This document shows, piece by piece, positions 20,501 through 31,839 of a DNA stretch of 64,000 nt. Position 1 is the first letter of the stretch; every line of letters starts with the position of its first letter. Location: contig JALNQF010000181.1 in assembly GCA_028456385.1 (NCBI GenBank), positions 23,940 through 87,939 on the forward strand, in the 5' to 3' direction. The DNA is from Ophiosphaerella korrae (taxonomy: Eukaryota > Ascomycota > Dothideomycetes > Pleosporales > Phaeosphaeriaceae). The notes under the pieces are model-generated. The model did not search any database, was not told the DNA's origin, and saw only the letters and a program-made list of their open reading frames with translations. Position numbers and translations under genes: made by a program.

Positions 20501-20685
20501 GTTTAATAGCAAAAAAAAATTCAATAGTTAAAGAAATAAGTATAAAAATTAACAATATTGTTATATCAAGTTCATTGAGTTTATCTATTTCAGTTATAAC
20601 ATTAGTAATCACATTGTTTATTTTTATACCAGAAGAATGATTAAGTTTAGCTAATATATTAGCATTATTACTTTTTAATATATAA
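17514..20685 (+). CDS. nad2: NADH dehydrogenase subunit 2 (two exons)
   Basis: A membrane-arm subunit of complex I. Exons 17514-18299 and 19735-20685 give 578 residues, normal for fungi. It contains [60 protein letters not shown] across the joint, and [18 protein letters not shown] hydrophilic loop ([19 protein letters not shown]) lies in the second exon. It ends [11 protein letters not shown] 20683-20685 is followed at once by the nad3 ATG, so the two are surely cotranscribed. Confidence 0.95.
18300..19592 (+). CDS. LAGLIDADG homing endonuclease (nad2-i1)
   Basis: Open and in frame from nad2 exon 1 through the ribozyme core to TAA 19590-19592. The endonuclease proper starts near 18700. Motif 1 is [13 protein letters not shown]; motif 2 is [14 protein letters not shown], where S replaces the usual acidic residue before GDG. 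It ends MNKGRQNV. Confidence 0.85.
18300..19734 (+). mobile_element. Group I intron nad2-i1 (IB-like family)
   Basis: Between CCT 18299 and G19734. The 5' core carries AAATTCCGGGGACACCCTAA (about 18361), GGGCAATCGCGGATCTAAGT (about 18477) and AAAGAGCAACGAGTAGACGC. The HEG fills the rest. Confidence 0.85.
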
Positions 20686-21660
20686 ATGACAAGTACAACT
20701 TTTTTTATTATATTTGTACCCATATTATCTATTTTGTTATTAGCTATTAACTTAATATTAGCTCCCCATAACCCATACCAAGAAAAGGACAGTGCATTCG
20801 AATGTGGTTTCCATTCATTTTTAGGACAAAATAGAACACAATTCAGTGTTTCATTCTTTATCTTTGGACTTCTATTCCTACTATTTGACTTGGAAATTTT
20901 ATTAGTCTACCCTTATAGTGTAAGTAGCTACACCAACGATATTTATGGTTTAGTTATCGTGATGGTATTTTTTGTTGTATTAACTCTAGGTTTTGTTTTT
21001 GAGCTTGGTAAAAATGCATTAACCATTGATAGTAGACAAACCTCTTCAGATAGTAAGGGGTATCTTGTAGATCCTATTATACTTTATTCATTTTTCAAAA
21101 AATTACAAACATCTAGTATGACTGTGTCACTTTCATCCATCATTATAACAGAAATTGAAAAAAAAATCATGGATATGCCAGATATATTAAGAAATTCAGT
21201 AGACAGCATATGTAGCGCGATCGCTGCTATGTTTTATGAAACAAAAGATTTACTAGAACTTTCACATACATTTATTAATAATATGTTAGATACAACAAAA
21301 TATGGACCAGAAACTACAGAAATAATGATGGTAGTAGGCTTTTTAATCATATTTACAACTAATTGATCTGATATCTTTGACCCTTGACCAAACAAAGTTC
21401 TCCATCCTTCGGATGTACCGAAAGATAATGAAAAAGAGCGGGAACGAAAAAAAGAACCAGAACCAGAAAAAAGACCGTGTACACATCCTCGTGTAGATAG
21501 GAGACAGCTTAGAGGTGATACAGATTATCAATTATACAAACATTTCACATGTAATGGGGGTAGAAATGTTATGCCTAATATAGAAAATAACGGTTCTACC
21601 GTATGTCGTTGTAGTAAGCTTCATTGTAATAACCCTTCATGTGTTTGTCATAGTAGTTAG
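20686..21660 (+). CDS. nad3: NADH dehydrogenase subunit 3 with a 200-residue C-terminal extension
   Basis: Residues 1-118 are ordinary nad3: NPYQEKDSAFECGF with the conserved Cys loop, FFIFGLLFLLFDLEILLVYP and FELGKNALTIDSRQ. Normal fungal nad3 stops about here. This frame continues for about 205 residues to TAG 21658-21660. The extra part has an amphipathic helical region, a membrane segment (MMVVGFLIIFTT), a charged stretch (KDNEKERERKKEPEPEK) and a Cys-rich end (CRCSKLHCNNPSCVC). The extension resembles no family I know. Whether it stays attached is unknown. Confidence 0.85.
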
Positions 21661-21807
21661 TAGGTACAAATCCATTTCAATTTGTGCAAAAATATTATGA
21701 AATAAGTTATTTTAATTTTTATCTCGGTATAGGTGGTCTATCCATATTTTTTCATTTTGTTATTTACTCTAGGTAGATTGTACTAAATAATTGTTCTTTT
21801 ACAATTT

Positions 21808-21993
21808 ACTTGTTATTAAAAAGGTAAAATTTGTTCTATATAATAGAATTTTTTATTTATAATAGTATAACAAATCCCAGTTTATGGTTTTTTATTTAAC
21901 TGGATAATTGCCATTACATAGTGTAAAATTGTCATTGCATAATGTAAAGAACAATTAGGGGAGAAGATAAACATAGGTTTAATAAAGCCCAGT
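21808..21993 (+). repeat. Dispersed 3'-flank element, copy R4
   Basis: ACTTGTTATTAAAAAGG to AATAAAGCCCAG. It is the closest relative of R1, with the same CCCAGTTTATGG hairpin, but contains a doubled CATTACATAGTGTAAA segment. It begins about 150 bases after nad3. The bases before it (GATTGTACTAAATAATTG) are shared with copy R5. Confidence 0.78.
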
Positions 21994-22204
21994 AACTATT
22001 GTATAACTGAAAAGTTGTGTTCATTACCGATAAACAATAATATATCACTAAAATTTGATTGTAAATATAAAATTTTATTGTATATGGAAGAATGATTCTT
22101 ATCACTTTAAGGGTAGAACAGAATATTTAGAATACGCAAATGTAAGTCTTTAATAATTTTTATTTATTATACAGATATGAATTTATCATGAATTAAATTT
22201 AAAA

Positions 22205-22300
22205 TAGAAATCTTAGGTTAACCGGTTTAATGGACGGAGATGGTTATTTTTATTTAACTAAAAAAGGTTACGCTAGTCTAGAAACTTATAATTTTTTTTA
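22205..22300 (+). pseudogene. LAGLIDADG HEG fragment outside any intron
   Basis: Reads [22 protein letters not shown], very close to the start of the nad1-i4 endonuclease ([22 protein letters not shown]). The homology then fades. It is stranded between nad3 and nad4L, a relic of a lost intron or of a HEG landing. Confidence 0.75.
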
Positions 22301-22637
22301 ATGAATAAAATTAAAAGATATTAAAATAAATCATTTAGAGCTAAAACGACAAAAAGTACTGTCTAAAATGAATAGAGTAGTACTTAGATTTGCTTATATT
22401 CGTATGTTTTATCCATTACAAGTAAATATATTTGTGGATATTTTAGCTTATTTAGAAGTGCTATTAAAGCCTTTTGCTAAAATATTTTATTATATAATAC
22501 TGTCATTTAAATAAAGATGTTTTTATTATCTATTGTTCTTCTATTAAACAAATAAGAATTATTTATGTATTAGATAAGATCTTTCCACCCACTAAAAACT
22601 ATCTTGGAACTCAGACATTCATTTAATTTTTTTTACA

Positions 22638-24326
22638 ATGAATTTATCACTAATTTTATTTACCATTGGAATTTTAGGTTTTGTTTTAAATAGAAAAAAC
22701 ATTATATTAATGCTTATTTCAATAGAAATAATGCTATTAGCTATTACATTTTTAGTATTGGTTAGTTCACTTAGCTTTGATGATGTATTAGGTCAAACAT
22801 ATGCTATTTATATCATAGCTATAGCTGGAGCGGAATCTGCAATAGGTCTAGGTATTTTAGTAGCTTTTTATAGATTCGTCTTTTTCAAATCAAACCATCT
22901 ATCCTTTAATTCTCACAAATATTCTATAAAACCCGTAAATATTATTTCAAGTGGAATAAGGAATTATTCTACAAATACTAAAACTTTTTCAGTGGATCCT
23001 TGATATATAACTGGTATTTTTGATGCTGAAAGTTCTTTTGTAGTTATTATCTTAAAAAATCCTAGATACAAAACAGGATGAAATGTTCAAGCAAGAACTC
23101 AAATAAAAATGCATGAAAGAGATAGAGACTTAATTCTAAAAATCCAAGAATATTTTGGAGGTATAGGGTATGTATCAAATCCCAACAAAAATTCAACCGT
23201 GGAATTTAGAGTTAGTACTGTGAAGGATCTAACCAACGTTATTATACCACATTTTACAAATTACCCTTTATTAACTAAAAAATATTTTGACTACATGCTT
23301 TTTAAAGAAATTGTAAAACGAATGTCAGAGAAAGAACATAATAATTTACAAGGAATACAAAAAATAGTTAATAATAAAGCGTCCATGAATTGAGGTTTAT
23401 CAAATGAGCTAAAAGAAGCTTTTCCTGAGACTATCTTAGTAAAAAAGAATAAATAGTAAACAACTATAATACCCTTGTGTCTGCTAAAAAATGAATGGCT
23501 GGATTTTCAACAGAAGAATCTAACTTTTTTATTGCTGTTCAATAATCTAAAACTAAAAGTGGTATAGCTACTTCATTACGTTTTTCTATAGCTCAACATT
23601 TCAGAGATGTATCTTTATTGGAAAGTTTTGTATATTTTTTTTTGGTTGTGGGTATGTAACTAAGTATAAAAATCGTTTAGTTTGTGGATATATAGTTACA
23701 AAAATGGATGATATAGTTAATCATATAATTCCTTTCTTTGATAAATATAAGATAGGAGGATCAAAATATTCAAACTTCTTGGATTTTAAGAGTGCCGCTT
23801 TAATTATTAAGAATAAAGAGCATTTAAAACAAGATGGAATAGGTCTGAATAAAATTTTATTATTAAAGAAAAATATTACGTATACAAATGAGAGTAAAAA
23901 TAATCATGGGCATGATTAGGGCTTTGAAAAGAAAATGGATCAAAAAAGGTGAAGTGAACCTTCACCTAGTCTATATATATATAAGGCTAAACCTTCAAAA
24001 TGCGGGAACATCTTAAAGACAAATCTACCAAATTAATGCAGTAATGTAATTAATGGAACAGTTAATGATTCGTTGTATGGTAAAAACGATTTGTATGAAG
24101 AAATGAAATAGACAATCCGCAGCCAAACACCAAGATAATCATTTCGGTGCGCAGTTCATCGACTAAATGTGGGTTGGTTTATAATTATAATTATATAATT
24201 ATTTGCTTAAGATATAGTCAGGCATAATTGAAAGATTATGGTAATATCCTAGCCTTCCTAAGGGAATATAATTCCTACGGAAAAGGGAGAAAACGAAGAG
24301 GAAATATTAGTATTGAATTTAAATAA
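22638..24326 (+). CDS. nad4L: NADH dehydrogenase subunit 4L (two exons)
   Basis: A small three-helix complex I subunit. Exons 22638-22876 and 24296-24326 give 89 residues, the usual size. It starts [20 protein letters not shown], contains [13 protein letters not shown] and the [19 protein letters not shown] helix, and ends [10 protein letters not shown] across the joint. Its TAA (24324-24326) shares its last A with the nad5 ATG, the classic nad4L/nad5 overlap. Confidence 0.94.
22877..23919 (+). pseudogene. Half-intact LAGLIDADG HEG (nad4L-i1)
   Basis: In frame with exon 1. The first domain is sound ([39 protein letters not shown]) but the frame stops at TAG 23454-23456. The second domain ([36 protein letters not shown]) can be traced to 23919 through a TAA and at least one frameshift. 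Confidence 0.8.
22877..24295 (+). mobile_element. Group I intron nad4L-i1
   Basis: Follows TT 22876 and ends at G24295. Core elements after the HEG: ATGCGGGAACATCTTAAAG (about 24000), AGACAATCCGCAGCC (about 24111), GCAGTTCATCGACTAAA (about 24152), TTAAGATATAGTCAGGC (about 24207). The same core style occurs in nad1-i1. Confidence 0.83.
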
Positions 24327-27300
24327 TGTATCTAGCTATAATAATTTTACCACTATTAGGATCAATAGCTTCTGGTTTTTTTGGTAGAAAAATCGGAGTA
24401 TCGGGAGCACAAATATTTACATGTATAGCTGTTGTAACTACAACAATATTAGCTGCATATGGTTTCTTAGAAGTTGGATTAAATAATATACCTGTATTAA
24501 TAGAGGTATTAAGATGAATTGACTCTGAGTCATTAAATGTATGATGAGCATTTTATTTTGATTCACTAACAGTTTCTATGCTTATACCTGTATTAATAGT
24601 TTCTTCTTTAGTACATATATATTCAATAGGTTACATGAGTCATGACCCTCGGGGTCGCGTACGGGGAAAACGCGTCTATGGGGGTAAACTGTCAAACTCC
24701 GGGGAACTCCTAAAGCTTAAGGTACCAAGCCATAATTGAAAGATTTTAGGTGGCTGAAGTAATTACTCAGGTATGGTAAAAAGTCTTGAGATGCGTGAAA
24801 ACAAAATGGACAATCGCGGATCTAAATCAGATAAGGCTGGTTTGCTTGCTTTATCTGTAAAAGAGCAACGAGTAGACGGCAGTTTATTCATTAAATCACA
24901 TTTAATGAATTTAAGGTGTATTCTACAGGGTTCCGAAAGGAATAGAGTTATAAAACTCGGTTTCAAGATGGAAAAAGGTTGAAACTCCTTTATCAAAAAC
25001 CCATCTAAACAATTCGATTTAAAAAATTTTTCTACCTATAGCTCTACTATTGTAAATCCTGGAGTATGGTCTGGTTTAATAGATGGTGAGGGTTCGTTTA
25101 GTATAATAGTAGACAAAAATAAAGTTCGTACATTAGGTTGACGTGTTCAATTGAAATTTCAAATAGGTCTACACACAAAAGATCTTCATTTATTATGTCT
25201 ATTACAAAAACACTTGGGTGGTATTGGTTCTATTCATTTAGCTCGAAACCGAAATATCGTTAATTATTCTATAGATTCAATTAAAGATTTAAATAACCTT
25301 ATTATTCATTTAGAAAAATTTCCGTTATTAACTCAAAAAGCCGCGGATTTTTTATTGTTTAAAAAAGCGGTAGAACTTGTAAATAATAAAGCTCATCTTA
25401 CGATAAAAGGTCTAAAAGAAATAATAAATATCAAAGCATCAATGAATTTAGGTTTATCTGACATGTTAATATCAGAATTTGCTGGATATACTCCAGTTGA
25501 AAGACCTGTTATAAGTTATGATAATGTAATGTTAAACCCTCATTGACTATCAGGATTTGTTAGCGCTGAGGGAAACTTTGATGTTCGTATACCATCAACC
25601 AATAGTAAACTAGGTTATCGAGTACAATTAAGATTTAGAATATCTCAACACAGTAGAGATCTTATATTAATGCAGAAAATTGTGGCGTATTTAGGGTCAG
25701 GAAAAATCTATAAATATGCTGGTAAATCTGCTGTTAGTTTATCTATAGTTGATTTTAAGGATATTACCAATATAGTTATTCCATTTTTCAATGAAAACAC
25801 TATAATTGGTATAAAATTATATGATTATCTTGATTGATGTAAGATCCATAGTTTAATGCTTAATCGTTCTCATCTTACGGTTGAAGGTATAGATTCTATT
25901 AGAAAGATAAAATCTAGTATGAACACAGGTAGAAATTTTGAAAATATTTAACCATTGTTAATATAAAACACTTAGTAAATCAATTGCAAGATAAATTTGA
26001 TTTTATGCATAACCAGAGATTCTTTAGTTATTTAAGCTTATTCACATTTATGATGGTAATGTTAGTAACAGCTAATAATTACTTAGTAATGTTTGTAGGT
26101 TGAGAGGGTGTTGGGGTTTGTTCATATCTTTTAGTTTGTTTCTGATTTACTAGAATTGCTGCTAATCAAAGCTCTCTTTCAGCATTTTTAACAAATAGAG
26201 TAGGTGATTGTTTCTTAACTATAGGTATGTTTGCTATATTTTCAGCATTTGGTAATTTAGATTATGCCACTGTATTCTCATTAGCTCCTTACATGAATGA
26301 AAAGATTGTAACTATTGTAGGTGTATGTTTATTAATCGGAGCTACGGCTAAAAGTTCTCAAGTAGGACTTCACTTATGACTACCTATGGCGATGGAGGGT
26401 CCTACACCAGTAAGTGCATTAATACACGCTGCCACTATGGTTACTGCAGGAGTATATCTATTAATGCGTTCATCTCCCTTAATAGAATATAGTTCAATAG
26501 TGCTAATGTTATGTTTAATATTAGGTGCTATTACAACTATATTTAGTTCTTTAATAGGGCTATTCCAACAAGATATTAAAAAAGTTATAGCTTATTCCAC
26601 TATGAGTCAATTGGCTCAAAAATATACTACTCATTCTAGTTTATTTAGGCATCAAACTATATGCGCAGAAGCTATACGTAAAAATACTATAGCCAATTCG
26701 CAGATAACCAAAGCTCGTGATTATTTATTTAATCACTGTAATTTCAAGTTTCTTAATTCATTTACCATTATAAGGTTACACCTGTACATTTTATGCGGGC
26801 AAATAAGATGAAAATTTGAGATTATTATACTAATAAATTGTTTAATACACCATGTTTTTTTTTATTATACATCTGAGGGTTTAATATATGATACAATATC
26901 AAGTATTTCAACTTCATATAGTGTAGAGGATCTAGGGTTTTGTACCTTAGTATGTCCTATGGTCGCAGTTTCGCCTTCGCGGCAAAAGATTTTAGAACCT
27001 AATCAAATAAATCCATATTTCATTACAGGATTTACGGATGCTGAGGGTTGTTTTCTTATTAATGTAAGACCTAACTCAAAAATGAAAATAGGTTATTCTG
27101 TAGAATTAGTTTTTAAGATAGCTTTACATGTAAAGGATAAAGTATTAGTTGAAAATATACGTAATTATTTTAATGTGGGTACTGTTACATACAGAGGATC
27201 TGATTGTATTCAATATTGAGTTGGTTCTTTAAAGGATCTACAAATAATTGTTCATCATTTTGATAATTATCCTTTGATTTCGCAGAAATGGTCAGACTAT

Positions 27301-30300
27301 CAGTTATTTAAAGAAGTGGTGGATTTAATGAAAGGTAGAGAGCATTTAACTCAGGAAGGTTTACAAAAAATAGTTTCAAGAAAAGCTGTATTAAATAATG
27401 GTATACCAAATGAATTGGAAATAGCTTTTCCTGATACTGTCCCTGTTATAAGACCTCAGATAAGTAATCAAATAATACCAGATCCACATTGAATATCGGG
27501 GTTCGTAGACGGTGAAGGTTGTTTTTTTTTAGCTCTTAACTCTTCATCCAATAAGGCAGGCGGAACAGTACAATTAAAATTTTTAGTAGCACAACATTCT
27601 AGAGATACATTATTATTAAAAAGTTTTGTGAATTATTTTAATTGTGGAAACTGCTATTTTAAACATTCAGGAGAGGCGGTAGAATTTGTTGTTTCAAATT
27701 TTAAAGATATATACGAAAAAATTATTCCTTTCTTTGACAAGTATCCCCTTATAGGGTCAAAGTCTAGGGATTATACAGATTTTTATAAAGCAGCGCAACT
27801 AATTAAAAGTAAAGTTCATTTGGATTTGGAAGGGTTAGAAAAAATTAAACAAATCAAACGAACTATGAACAAAAGTAGAGAGGAAAAAATAGGATATTCA
27901 ACTACTATTATGTCAAAAGTAAATAAAAGATCTTATTCTACAGTTCGTAATTTTAATAACCAGATCGATAACCAAAAAATTTTTCATGAGTGATTAGGGG
28001 GATATATTGATGCAAATGGTCAATTTAATTTAACCAAAAAAGGTTATACTAGTCTAAAATTAGTTGCTACGATAAAAGACAAATCTGCATTGAATGTAGT
28101 AAAACATAAATACGGAGGATCTATAAAATCTATGTCGGGCTCTAAAGCGTTAAAATATAAATTACAAAATAAAAAAGCTTTAATTAGTTTAGTCGAAGAT
28201 GTTAATGGGTCTATTAGAAATCCCACAAGAATGCTCCAATTGAATAAAATATGTGTAAATTATAATATTAAACTTAAAGAACCTTTATCTTTAACTTTTT
28301 GTAATGGTTGATTTAGTGGTTTTTTAGATGGAGATGGATCTATTCATATAGATGAAAATTCAGGCCAATTAATGATTAGTATTACTCAAAAGAATAAATA
28401 TTTACTAAATCCGTTACAAAATTTGTATGGTGGAAGAATCAGCATACTTAGTAGCAAAGAAGCGTTTCAATACACTATTTTTAGAAAAAAAGAAATATTA
28501 AATTTAGTAAATAATTATTTTCAATTTTATCCATTGAGATCTTGCAAAACAGCTAGACTTAATTTAATTAATACCTATTATCTTTACTGTGACCATAGAC
28601 TTTTGAATGTTAATCAACTCGATATATTCAATAAGTGGATAGAATTTAAAAATCAATGAGACAAATTATAAATAATACTTTAGGAAAACTCTTTTGTCTT
28701 TTACCGTTTGGTGTATTAATTAATAATTTATTAAGAGTTAGTAGGAATCTCAGAGGCCATACGTTTGATATTAGTCTTTATTAAGTTAAAATTAACGAAC
28801 TTAATAACAAAATCCCTTATCTTTAAACAACAGATTTTTAAAAGTAAAACTCTTTGTTCACCTTTTCTAAAAAAAAATCATATACATAGTTTAATTTTTA
28901 GTAGGAACATGTCTACTGGTGTAAATACTAGTAGTTCAGACTATAAAATTACAGATTCAGAAGATCTTTCATTTAGACAGTGATTAGCTGGATTAATAGA
29001 TGGAGATGGTTACTTCTTATTATCTAAAAATGGATATAATAGTTGTGAAATAACTATGGATGCTAGAGATAAAAAAGTTCTATATTTAATCCAACATAAA
29101 TATGGAGGATCTGTAAGACAAATTTCTAATGCACATGCATTTAAATATAAATTAAGAAATAGAGCAGGTTTAATTGCATTAATAAATGATGTAAATGGAT
29201 TAATTCGAAATCCTACACGTTTATTACAAATAAATAAGCTTTGTGTAAAATTTAATATAGAATTAAAGTATGCAAATAACATTATTTTTAATGATGGGTG
29301 ACTTAGTGGATTTATTGATAGTGATGGTTCAGTATATTTTAATGAAGCGTCAGGTCAAGTTTTAATTGGTATATCTCAAAAAAATAAATACTTATTGGAA
29401 CCTTTAATTCATATATATGGAGGAAGAGTCGATATTTCTAGTCCTAAAATAGAAGCATTTAAATATGTTATGTATAGGAAAGCTGAATTGTTTAATTTGA
29501 TAGATAATTATTTCAATAAATATCCTCTAAGAACGGAAAAAATGAAAAGAATTAATCTAATAAAACAATTTTATTTAGTTAGACCAAGTAAGAAAGAAAA
29601 TGATGTTGTAAAACTTAATGAATGAGTTAAATTTAAAGATAAGTGAGAAAAATACCAAGATTAATAAAGAAATGGTCCAAGTTACGTCATATTATTTATG
29701 ATAGTAAATTTGCAATTAGGTATGATGGTAATAGCTGTAGGTTTATCTTCTTATAATATAGCTCTATTTCATTTAGTTAACCACGCGTTTTATAAAGCAC
29801 TTTTATTCTTAGGAGCTGGAGCAGTTATTCATGCTGTAGCTGATAATCAAGACTTTAGAAGATACGGGGGGTTAAGACCATTTTTACCACTTACGTATTC
29901 TGTAATGCTTATAGCTTCTTTAAGTTTAGTAGCCTTTCCTTTTATGACAGGATTCTATTCAAAGGATTTTATACTTGAATCTGCTTACGGCCAATATTAT
30001 TTCTCTAGTACTGTTGTTTATATAATTGCTACAATAGGAGCAATGTTTACTACATTATACTCTGTAAAAGTGTTGTATTTAACATTCTTAACAAATCCTA
30101 ATGGACCTTTAATCAATTATAAACAAGCACATGAAGGTGATATATTTATGAGCTTGCCTTTAATGATTTTAGCTGTATTCTCTATATTTTTTGGGTTTAT
30201 AACAAAGGATATGTTTATAGGATTGGGTTCAGGATTCTTTTCAGATAATGCTTTATTTATACATCCTTCTCATGAAATAATGTTAGATACTGAATTTGGA

Positions 30301-31629
30301 GTACCAACCCTATTTAAGTTATTGCCTTTAATATTTACTATTTCATTAAGTGTAGTTGCTATTGTGTTTTCTGAGTACCTATCTACTATACTAATTTATT
30401 TTAAGTTATCTAGAGTAGGTTACAATATATTTAGTTTCTTTAATCAACGTTTCTTATTAGAGCAATTTTATAACAGATACATTACCGGTGTGGTATTAAA
30501 ACTTGGTGGACAGACTACTAAAGTAATAGATAAAGGATCAGTAGAGTATCTAGGACCATATGGATTAGAGAAAGGGCTATGGAATATAAGTAACAATATT
30601 GCTAAATGAAGTACGGGTGTTATTACATCATATGCTTTATATATTTTAATAGGGTTAATACTTTATCTTTTATTTAATGTATATATTTTTGGTTCTATTA
30701 TTATATTATCACTGTGTTTAGCTTCTTCTTTAACGCTGTACGAAAGTACAGCATTTGACCGTGTTTATTCAAGAATGTTTACTTCTAGTATACCAGACTT
30801 AACTAAAAGAGAATTTACAATATTACTAATCTTAGTAATACCTACTGTGTTATTTGGTATCTACCCTGCAGCAATCTTAGATGCTGTGCACTATTCAGTA
30901 TCAACACTCATTTATTCTTTCGATTTTAGTGTAATTAGTTGTGATGCAAGTAAAGGTTGAGGATCGTACTTACAAAACAACACTTATAATACAATGATTA
31001 CTGGGATTGCAGCATTATTCTGAATACTCCTCGCAAACCTGGTTATTCAAAATAGATACCATATAAAAGACTATTTTGATAAAACCGGGAAAGATAAACT
31101 GATTAACTTCATTTACTGAATATATATTATTATAAGAATATGTACAATTAAATATTCTATATATTATCTATACTTATTTTTTGTTTTATTGTGTACAATT
31201 TACGATGTTATAGCTCATTGTGATTTTAGTAATCCTTTTGTAGAATATGCTTTTTCAACTTTAGATTCTCCTTTAGAAATACCCGATATCGATAAATTAA
31301 ATTACGATGTATCTTTAAGTTCTACAGGTGACGGTGGAAATGGTAATTCTAACGGTAATAGTGGTACTCCTAATGATCATGGTGCTAATTCTAATGGTAA
31401 TGGTGGTGTAAATAGTAATCCTACTAATTCTACTGCTCATGAGAAAATAGGAAACTGTTTCCACGATGATCCACATAGAGTTCCTTACCACGACGGCCCA
31501 CACTTTACCGGTACAAAAGCAGATTGTAGCTTTTGTGATGAAGTAGCTATAAACGGTGTAGCGGGAAAAGAGGCTATTGTTTGTTCTAATTGTGGAGCTA
31601 TTATATGTCAGAACTGTAATATGGAGTAA
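24326..31629 (+). CDS. nad5: NADH dehydrogenase subunit 5 fused to a nad4-derived tail
   Basis: A proton-pumping subunit at the tip of the complex I arm. Exons 24326-24649, 26008-26607 and 29713-31629. Residues 1-658 are standard nad5: [81 protein letters not shown] and [13 protein letters not shown]. There is no stop where nad5 normally ends. At about 30763 the frame enters a copy of the nad4 3' end ([33 protein letters not shown]) and continues through the shared tail and six-cysteine motif to TAA 31627-31629, 946 residues in all. The nad5 core is certain. Translation of the whole fusion is inferred from the open frame. Confidence 0.88.
24650..25951 (+). CDS. LAGLIDADG homing endonuclease (nad5-i1)
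   Basis: The frame is open from nad5 exon 1 through the core to TAA 25949-25951; the enzyme itself begins near 25010. Motif 1 is [14 protein letters not shown]; motif 2 is [14 protein letters not shown], with S where D is usual. It ends [10 protein letters not shown]. Confidence 0.85.
24650..26007 (+). mobile_element. Group I intron nad5-i1 (IB-like family)
   Basis: Between CCT 24649 and G26007. The 5' core shares CTCCGGGGAACTCCTAAAGC (about 24697), GGACAATCGCGGATCTAAAT (about 24808) and AAAGAGCAACGAGTAGACGG with cox3-i2, nad2-i1, nad1-i2, nad4-i1 and cox2-i3. Confidence 0.85.
26608..28671 (+). CDS. Four-motif LAGLIDADG fusion protein (nad5-i2)
   Basis: One frame, continuous with nad5 exon 2 and open to TAA 28669-28671 (688 codons). 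From about 26995 it encodes two complete double-motif endonucleases in tandem. The first has [13 protein letters not shown] and [13 protein letters not shown]. After a linker ([16 protein letters not shown]) the second has [12 protein letters not shown] and [13 protein letters not shown]. The third motif has N for the usual acidic position. The halves belong to different LAGLIDADG subfamilies. The second half resembles the HEG downstream and the nad1-i4 HEG. Confidence 0.83.
28765..29664 (+). CDS. Second LAGLIDADG endonuclease in nad5-i2
   Basis: Open from 28735; a likely ATG is at 28909 ([12 protein letters not shown]) and an upstream TTG at 28765. Motifs are [14 protein letters not shown] and [14 protein letters not shown]. 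It ends KDKWEKYQD. It is related to the second half of the preceding fusion and to the nad1-i4 enzyme, with which it shares the leader LVG(I/T)SEAIRL. It appears intact. Confidence 0.82.
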
Positions 31630-31838
31630 TATTCACTCCTATTATAATTCTTAAAAAAAGGAAGATTTAGGTGAAAAATAAAACATAGTATCCTTTTTGG
31701 GTATTTCCTTATTTCGTTTTTCCTAATATCTTTCCTTATTTCGTGTTTTTTAAACACAAAAAAGAAATTAGCTCAATGGGTAGAGCATCCGTTTTACACG
31801 CGGCAGGTTAAGTGTTCAAATCACTTATTTCTTGTTAA
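30764..31838 (+). repeat. 1.07 kb inverted repeat, copy B (nad5 tail plus tRNA-Val)
   Basis: Nearly identical to the reverse complement of about 41660-42732. The predicted proteins over 31189-31629 and 41869-42309 are identical. It contains the nad4 3' end, the six-cysteine tail and tRNA-Val. A diverged third copy spans about 14838-15315. Confidence 0.93.
31762..31834 (+). tRNA. trnV: tRNA-Val(UAC), copy 2
   Basis: Same sequence as the copy at 14262. It lies inside the 1.07 kb repeat, 132 bases after the nad5-fusion stop. Confidence 0.88.
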
Positions 31839-31839
31839 T

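Larger units (their letters stand above)
26608..29712 (+). mobile_element. Group I intron nad5-i2 (3.1 kb, two HEG frames)
   Basis: Placed between AGT 26607 and G29712, which restores STMS-QLGMMV. Core sequences are presumably in 26608-26950, where P-like segments GCGGGCAAATAAGATG and GGATCTAGGG occur. I could not identify R and S with confidence. Confidence 0.72.

Noticed and set aside
21343..21531. - strand frame in the nad3 extension
   Set aside because: Shadow of the extension; no recognisable protein.
31315..31503. Antisense open frame rich in Thr and Ile (also at 41995-42183)
   Set aside because: Antisense of the Gly/Asn-rich linker; simple-sequence composition explains it.
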